From NCBI GenBank assembly GCA_049318625.1, contig JBMOGA010000073.1:1-17235 (forward strand): a stretch of 17,235 bases of DNA, in the 5' to 3' direction. Origin of the DNA: JBMOGA01 sp049318625 (GTDB lineage: Bacteria; Pseudomonadota; Alphaproteobacteria; Rhizobiales; Hyphomicrobiaceae). Shown piece after piece: positions 13,815 to 17,235 of this stretch; the first letter of the stretch is position 1; every line of letters starts with the position of its first letter. The translations under genes were made by a program, and so were the position numbers. The notes under the pieces were generated by a model, which was not told where the DNA came from, did not search any database, and saw nothing but the letters and a program-made list of their open reading frames with translations.

Positions 13815-15208
13815 CGGACCGCCCTCGCGATATCGGCGATGTAACTTTCGACGCGCGCGATCTCGTTGGGCAGCACGGTGATCCGCTCGGGATCGGTCAT
13901 CAGCGCGCAGAGCCGGGGTGGCAGTCCGGGACGCGCCCCCGTGACCGCCGTCATCGTATCGGGAAACTTGACCGGATGCGCCGTCGCCAGCACCACCTGC
14001 GGCACGCCGTCGGGCCGCGCCGTTCGCTCCGCCGCCAGGATCCCGCAGGCGGAATGTGGATCGGCGAGATACCCGGCGCCGCCAAGCGTCCGCCGGATGG
14101 TCGCGGCGACGTCGGCCTCGGACGCCGGCGCCGCATCGAAATCTTGCGCCAGCGCGGCCGCGCCCCCGGACACTTCGAAACGGCCGGCCTGCTGCAGCGA
14201 CGCCATCTGGCGGCGGATCGCCCCCCCGTCGCGCCCGCCGGCCTCGAACAGCCAGCGCTCGAAGTTCGACGACACCTCGATGTCCATCGACGGCGAGGTC
14301 GTCGCGACCACGCCGCGCTTCTCGTAGACGCCGCTCGCCACCGTGCGCGGCAGGATGTCGTTGTCGTTGGACGCGATCACCAGCCGGTCGATGGGCAGGC
14401 CCATGCGCTTGGCCGCATAGCCGGCGAAAATGTCGCCGAAATTGCCGGTCGGCACCACGAACGATACCGGCCGACGCGGGCCGCCGAGCGCAACGGCCGC
14501 CGCGAAATAGTAGGCGATCTGCGGCACGATGCGCGCCCAGTTGATGGAGTTGACGCCGGTGAGACGCACGCGATCGCGGAAGGCATGGTGATTGAACATC
14601 GCCTTCACCAGCGCCTGGCAGTCGTCGAACGTGCCCTGCACGGCCACCGCGTGCACATTGGCCTCGCCGGGTGTCGTCATCATCCGCCGCTGCACGTCCG
14701 AGACGCGGCCGTCGGGGAACAGCACGATCAAATCGACCCGCTTGGAAGCCCGGAACGCCTCGACCGCCGCGCCGCCGGTATCGCCCGACGTCGCCGCCAC
14801 GATGGTCGCCCGCTCGCCGCGCTTCTCCAGCACATGGTCCATCAGCCGGGCCAACAACTGCATCGCCAGATCCTTGAACGCCAGCGTCGGCCCGTGGAAA
14901 AGTTCCAGCACGAAGCGGCCGGGCGCGATCTGCACGAGCGGCGTGACCGCGGCATGGCCGAAGCCCGCGTAGGCATCCCGCGCCATCGCCGCGAGGGTAT
15001 CGCGCCCGATCTCGCCGCCGGTGAATGGATGGATGACCTCGACCGCGACCTCGGCATAGGGCCGCCCGGCCAGCCGCGCGATCGCGTCATGCGAGATCTG
15101 CGGCCACACGTCCGGCACATAGAGCCCGCCGTCGCGGGCGAGACCGGCGAGAACCACGTCCTCGAAGCCGAGAGCCGGAGCTTCGCCGCGGGTTGAGATG
15201 TAGCGCAC
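13811..15208 (-). CDS. thrC: Threonine synthase
   Basis: This PLP enzyme converts O-phosphohomoserine to threonine and phosphate, the final step after ThrB. The 465-residue product begins MRYISTRGEAPALGFEDVVL, as in the long bacterial ThrC form. The PLP Schiff-base lysine is Lys112 in LFHGPTLAFKDLAMQ. The phosphate-binding loop is ATSGDTGGAA (139-148). GVNSINWARIVPQIAYY, PTGNFGDIFAGY and ATAHPVKFPDT are further family signatures. The start codon is GTG at 15208, with only a weak Shine-Dalgarno. The stop overlaps the M16 gene start (ATGA), so the two are likely coupled. It is separated by about 9 kb from thrB and lies on the opposite strand. Confidence 0.97.
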   Translation of the reverse strand: MRYISTRGEAPALGFEDVVLAGLARDGGLYVPDVWPQISHDAIARLAGRPYAEVAVEVIHPFTGGEIGRDTLAAMARDAYAGFGHAAVTPLVQIAPGRFVLELFHGPTLAFKDLAMQLLARLMDHVLEKRGERATIVAATSGDTGGAAVEAFRASKRVDLIVLFPDGRVSDVQRRMMTTPGEANVHAVAVQGTFDDCQALVKAMFNHHAFRDRVRLTGVNSINWARIVPQIAYYFAAAVALGGPRRPVSFVVPTGNFGDIFAGYAAKRMGLPIDRLVIASNDNDILPRTVASGVYEKRGVVATTSPSMDIEVSSNFERWLFEAGGRDGGAIRRQMASLQQAGRFEVSGGAAALAQDFDAAPASEADVAATIRRTLGGAGYLADPHSACGILAAERTARPDGVPQVVLATAHPVKFPDTMTAVTGARPGLPPRLCALMTDPERITVLPNEIARVESYIADIARAVR

Positions 15209-15246
15209 GGGATACCGTTGGAGTCTGAGTGACGAGAGGATGGAGC

Positions 15247-15275
15247 GTAGTGCCGCGTTAGCGCGCCCCGGTCAA
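15247..15275 (-). promoter_or_regulatory. Candidate promoter for thrC
   Basis: On the minus strand TTGACC (15275-15270), a 17-nt spacer and CACTAC (15252-15247) lie about 40 nt upstream of the thrC start. The -35 is good and the -10 is poor (two of six). I saw no threonine-rich leader peptide or attenuator in the 101-nt spacer. Confidence 0.3.
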
Positions 15276-15309
15276 CCGTGGCGGACCCGCCGCCGCCGGG
15301 CGGCAGCCC

Positions 15310-16392
15310 TCACATCCGGTACCTTTCGAGCGCCTTGAAATCGAGCCGGTAGCCGTGGCCGGGCCGCTCCGATACCCGTGCGTGGCCGTCCACGATCTCG
15401 ATACGGTCCTGGTAGACGTCCTCGAGCCACGGCATCACCTCGAGAAACGTCGCGTTCGGCAGTGCCGCCAGCACGCCGAGGCTCATCTCCGAGAACAGGT
15501 GCGACGAGATCGCGACGCCATGCGGCTCGGCGATATGCGCGGCCTTCAGGAACTCGCCGATGCCGCCCATCCGCTGCAGATCCGGCATCAGGGTCTGGGC
15601 CGAGCCGAGCGCCACCATCTCCGCGAGACCGCGGCTCAAATACTCGCTCTCCCCGCTGGCGATGGGGATCGGGCTCGCCGCCGCGATCGCCGCCTCGCCC
15701 TTGTGATCGTAGTAGGGGATCGGCTCCTCGAACCAGGTGAGATCGAACGGGGCGAGCCGGCGGGCGAGCGCGATCGCGCCGGTGACGTCCAGCGTCTGAT
15801 TGGCGTCGACCATCAGCTTGATGGACGGCCCGACCGCCGCGCGCACCGCCGCGACGCGCTCGGCCGTGACCGCATCGTCGCCGCGGGCAACGCGGATCTT
15901 CATGGCGCGGTACCCGGCCGCCACCCGCTCGGCGGCCTCCCGCTGCAGCGCGTCGATCGACTGGGTCAGCCACAGCCCGCCGCTCCAGTACACCGGCACG
16001 CGATCGCGCACCGCCCCGATCAGACGGTGCATCGGCAGCCCCGCCGCCTTGGCGCGGGCATCCCAGAGCGCCGTCTCGATGGCGGCCATCGACATGACGA
16101 GCGGACTCTTGTGGCCGAAGAACAGCGTATCGGCGAGCGCCCGCTCCATGAACTGCCCGCTGAAGCAGGGATCGAGCCCGATCGCCAGCGGCGCCAGGCT
16201 CTCGACACCGTCCACCAGCATTTTCATGCGGCGGCCATTGAGGGTGAACGCGAGCCCCTCGCCGGTGATGCCGGTGTCGGTCTCCGCCGTCACCGCGAGG
16301 ACGCCGATCGACGCGATCTGCCACCCCCCGGCCTTGATCGGCCGGGCGAGCGGAATGTCGGCCGGGAACGTTCGGATCGCGACGATCTTCAT
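15310..16392 (-). CDS. Enolase-superfamily enzyme, mandelate racemase subgroup (likely acid-sugar dehydratase or racemase)
   Basis: This 360-residue member of the mandelate racemase/muconate lactonizing family starts at ATG 16392, preceded by GGAGG with a 5-nt spacer. The upstream in-frame ATG at 16419 lacks this. Metal ligands are Asp196 (LMVDANQ), Glu222 (TWFEEP) and Glu248 (ASGES). The His-Asp base dyad is His298 (ISSHLFSE) with Asp271 (MPDLQRMGG), and Glu318 (FLEVMPW) follows. Relative to mandelate racemase every residue is shifted by one. The second base position, normally K-x-K, reads Lys165-Ile-Arg167. The intact dyad supports abstraction of an alpha proton of a hydroxy acid. The substrate cannot be assigned from the sequence. 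It follows pcm by 30 nt and is probably co-transcribed. Confidence 0.9.
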   Translation of the reverse strand: MKIVAIRTFPADIPLARPIKAGGWQIASIGVLAVTAETDTGITGEGLAFTLNGRRMKMLVDGVESLAPLAIGLDPCFSGQFMERALADTLFFGHKSPLVMSMAAIETALWDARAKAAGLPMHRLIGAVRDRVPVYWSGGLWLTQSIDALQREAAERVAAGYRAMKIRVARGDDAVTAERVAAVRAAVGPSIKLMVDANQTLDVTGAIALARRLAPFDLTWFEEPIPYYDHKGEAAIAAASPIPIASGESEYLSRGLAEMVALGSAQTLMPDLQRMGGIGEFLKAAHIAEPHGVAISSHLFSEMSLGVLAALPNATFLEVMPWLEDVYQDRIEIVDGHARVSERPGHGYRLDFKALERYRM

Positions 16393-16422
16393 GGCGTCCT
16401 CCGCGCGCGTCGTTGACAATAC

Positions 16423-17070
16423 TCAGCCCGAAGACCGCACCAGCGGCACGAACATCACGGCGCCGAGATCGTGCTCATCGTACGTCGTCTCGTCGCGGCG
16501 GACGAGCTTGATGAGACGCTGCGCGCGCCCCAGTGGCCCGACCGGCATGATGAGCCGGCCGCCGATGGCGAGCTCTGCCTTCAGATCCGATGGGATCTCC
16601 GGCCCGCCCGCGGTCACGAGAATGGCCTCGAACATCGCGCCGCCGGGAAGCGCGCGCGAGCCGTCGCCCACGTGCACGGTGACATTGTCGTAGCCGAGCC
16701 GCGCCAACCGCCGGCGCGCCTGCTCCGCCAGCGACGCGTGACGCTCGATCGTGTCGACCGTGGCGACGATCCGGCTCGCGACAGCCGCCGCGTACCCCGA
16801 CCCGGTCCCGACCTCGAGCAACCGGTCGCCCGGACGCAGTTCCGCCTCGGCCAGCATCAGCGCGACGATGAACGGTTGCGAGATGGTCTGCCCCTCGCCG
16901 ATCGGCAGCGGCACGTCCTCGTAGGCGGCCTCCATCTCGTCGTCGCCAACGAAGGCTTCCCGCGGCACGTCGCGCATCGCCGCCAGAACGCGCGCGTCGT
17001 CGATGCCGCGCGCGGCGATCTGCTCGTCGACCATGCGGCGGCGCTCTTCGGCAAAGCTGTCGTTGGTCAT
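16423..17070 (-). CDS. pcm: Protein-L-isoaspartate O-methyltransferase
   Basis: This SAM-dependent methyltransferase repairs isoaspartyl residues in aged proteins. From ATG 17070 (GGGGA, 7-nt spacer) the product has 215 residues, the usual length. VPLPIGEGQTISQPFIVALM (53-72) is the substrate/active-site segment. LLEVGTGSGYAA (84-95) is SAM motif I, and GDGSRALPG (135-143) and ILVTAGGPEIP (150-160) are later motifs. A GTG/ATG extension to 17199 gives an Arg-rich N-terminus without family similarity and is rejected. In many proteobacteria pcm sits next to surE; here the downstream neighbour is an enolase-superfamily gene, which is less usual. What lies upstream is outside the window. Confidence 0.96.
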   Translation of the reverse strand: MTNDSFAEERRRMVDEQIAARGIDDARVLAAMRDVPREAFVGDDEMEAAYEDVPLPIGEGQTISQPFIVALMLAEAELRPGDRLLEVGTGSGYAAAVASRIVATVDTIERHASLAEQARRRLARLGYDNVTVHVGDGSRALPGGAMFEAILVTAGGPEIPSDLKAELAIGGRLIMPVGPLGRAQRLIKLVRRDETTYDEHDLGAVMFVPLVRSSG

Positions 17071-17197
17071 GCGCACGTCCCCGGCCGGCCGATCCGCCGT
17101 CGCGCACCCGGCGCGCGGCCAAATCCAGCGTCGACCGACAACACACCCGTCGTCAACGCCGATCGCGCCCGAGCGGCGGCCCGGAGTTCGCGGGCCC

Positions 17198-17235
17198 AAA
17201 ACACAAAACCGCCGCCGGACAGGGCCCGGGCGGCG
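17198..17235 (-). terminator. Intrinsic terminator of a minus-strand gene beyond the right edge
   Basis: On the minus strand CGCCGCC (17235-17229) pairs with GGCGGCG (17216-17210) across a 12-nt loop that itself contains GGGCCC. It is followed by GTTTTGTGTTTT (17209-17198). The stem may extend past the edge. It points to a transcription unit upstream of pcm ending here, so pcm should have its own promoter within 17071-17200. Confidence 0.62.

Noticed and set aside
16413..16418. TTGACA on the plus strand between pcm and the enolase-superfamily gene
   Set aside because: There is no -10 at a suitable distance and no plus-strand gene follows.
1..17235. Mobile elements, CRISPR arrays, tRNA or rRNA genes, toxin-antitoxin or phage-defence systems
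   Set aside because: I looked on both strands and saw no transposase-like protein, terminal repeats, spaced direct repeats, cloverleaf sequence or defence-type domain. Gene content and composition are uniform throughout.

Overview
The window is a dense, GC-rich stretch of bacterial chromosome with strong G/C bias at third codon positions. Gene content and order point to an alphaproteobacterium. The evidence is the run ispH-thrB-rnhA, a nearby DsbD-domain protein next to yqgE, the run thrC-M16 peptidase-RimJ-type acetyltransferase, and a tandem glycine riboswitch ahead of gcvT. Hyphomicrobiales or Rhodospirillales are the likeliest orders; that placement is inference from gene order. I see no insertion sequence, prophage, CRISPR array, tRNA or rRNA.

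Left part (1-2300, minus strand): the glycine-cleavage operon gcvT-gcvH-gcvPA, with gcvPA running off the left edge. A canonical promoter (TTGACA, 16-nt spacer, TATGTA) starts a leader of about 290 nt. The leader folds as a two-aptamer glycine riboswitch, and the leader-linker kink-turn pairing can be read by eye. A textbook intrinsic terminator with a UUCG loop lies between gcvT and gcvH, so the operon probably has two expression levels.

Centre-left (2347-7906): a small lipoprotein gene (minus) is divergent from ispH, thrB and rnhA (plus). These cover isoprenoid precursor synthesis, threonine synthesis and RNA:DNA hybrid removal. A peroxiredoxin 5-type gene and a secreted DsbD N-domain protein follow on the minus strand. 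The latter is divergent from yqgE/algH on the plus strand.

Centre-right (7933-15208, minus strand): thrC, an M16 zinc peptidase, a GNAT acetyltransferase and a 1245-residue membrane c-di-GMP protein. thrC/M16 and GNAT/c-di-GMP overlap at stop/start codons; M16 and GNAT are 276 nt apart. The last protein has a 7TMR-type sensor, PAS, a degenerate GGDEF (GGDQF), an intact EAL and a very long proline-rich tail. It is the least conventional protein here. thrB and thrC lie about 9 kb apart on opposite strands and complete the last two steps of threonine synthesis.

Right part (15310-17235, minus strand): pcm (protein-L-isoaspartate methyltransferase) followed 30 nt later by a mandelate-racemase-subgroup enolase-superfamily enzyme with a K-x-R base motif. 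At the right edge sits an intrinsic terminator for a minus-strand gene outside the window.

Most of the window is housekeeping. The observations most worth checking are the degenerate second aptamer core, the intra-operon terminator, the GGDQF/EAL protein with its LPPL-repeat tail, and the unassigned enolase-superfamily enzyme. I did not find convincing evidence of a wholly new multi-gene system.
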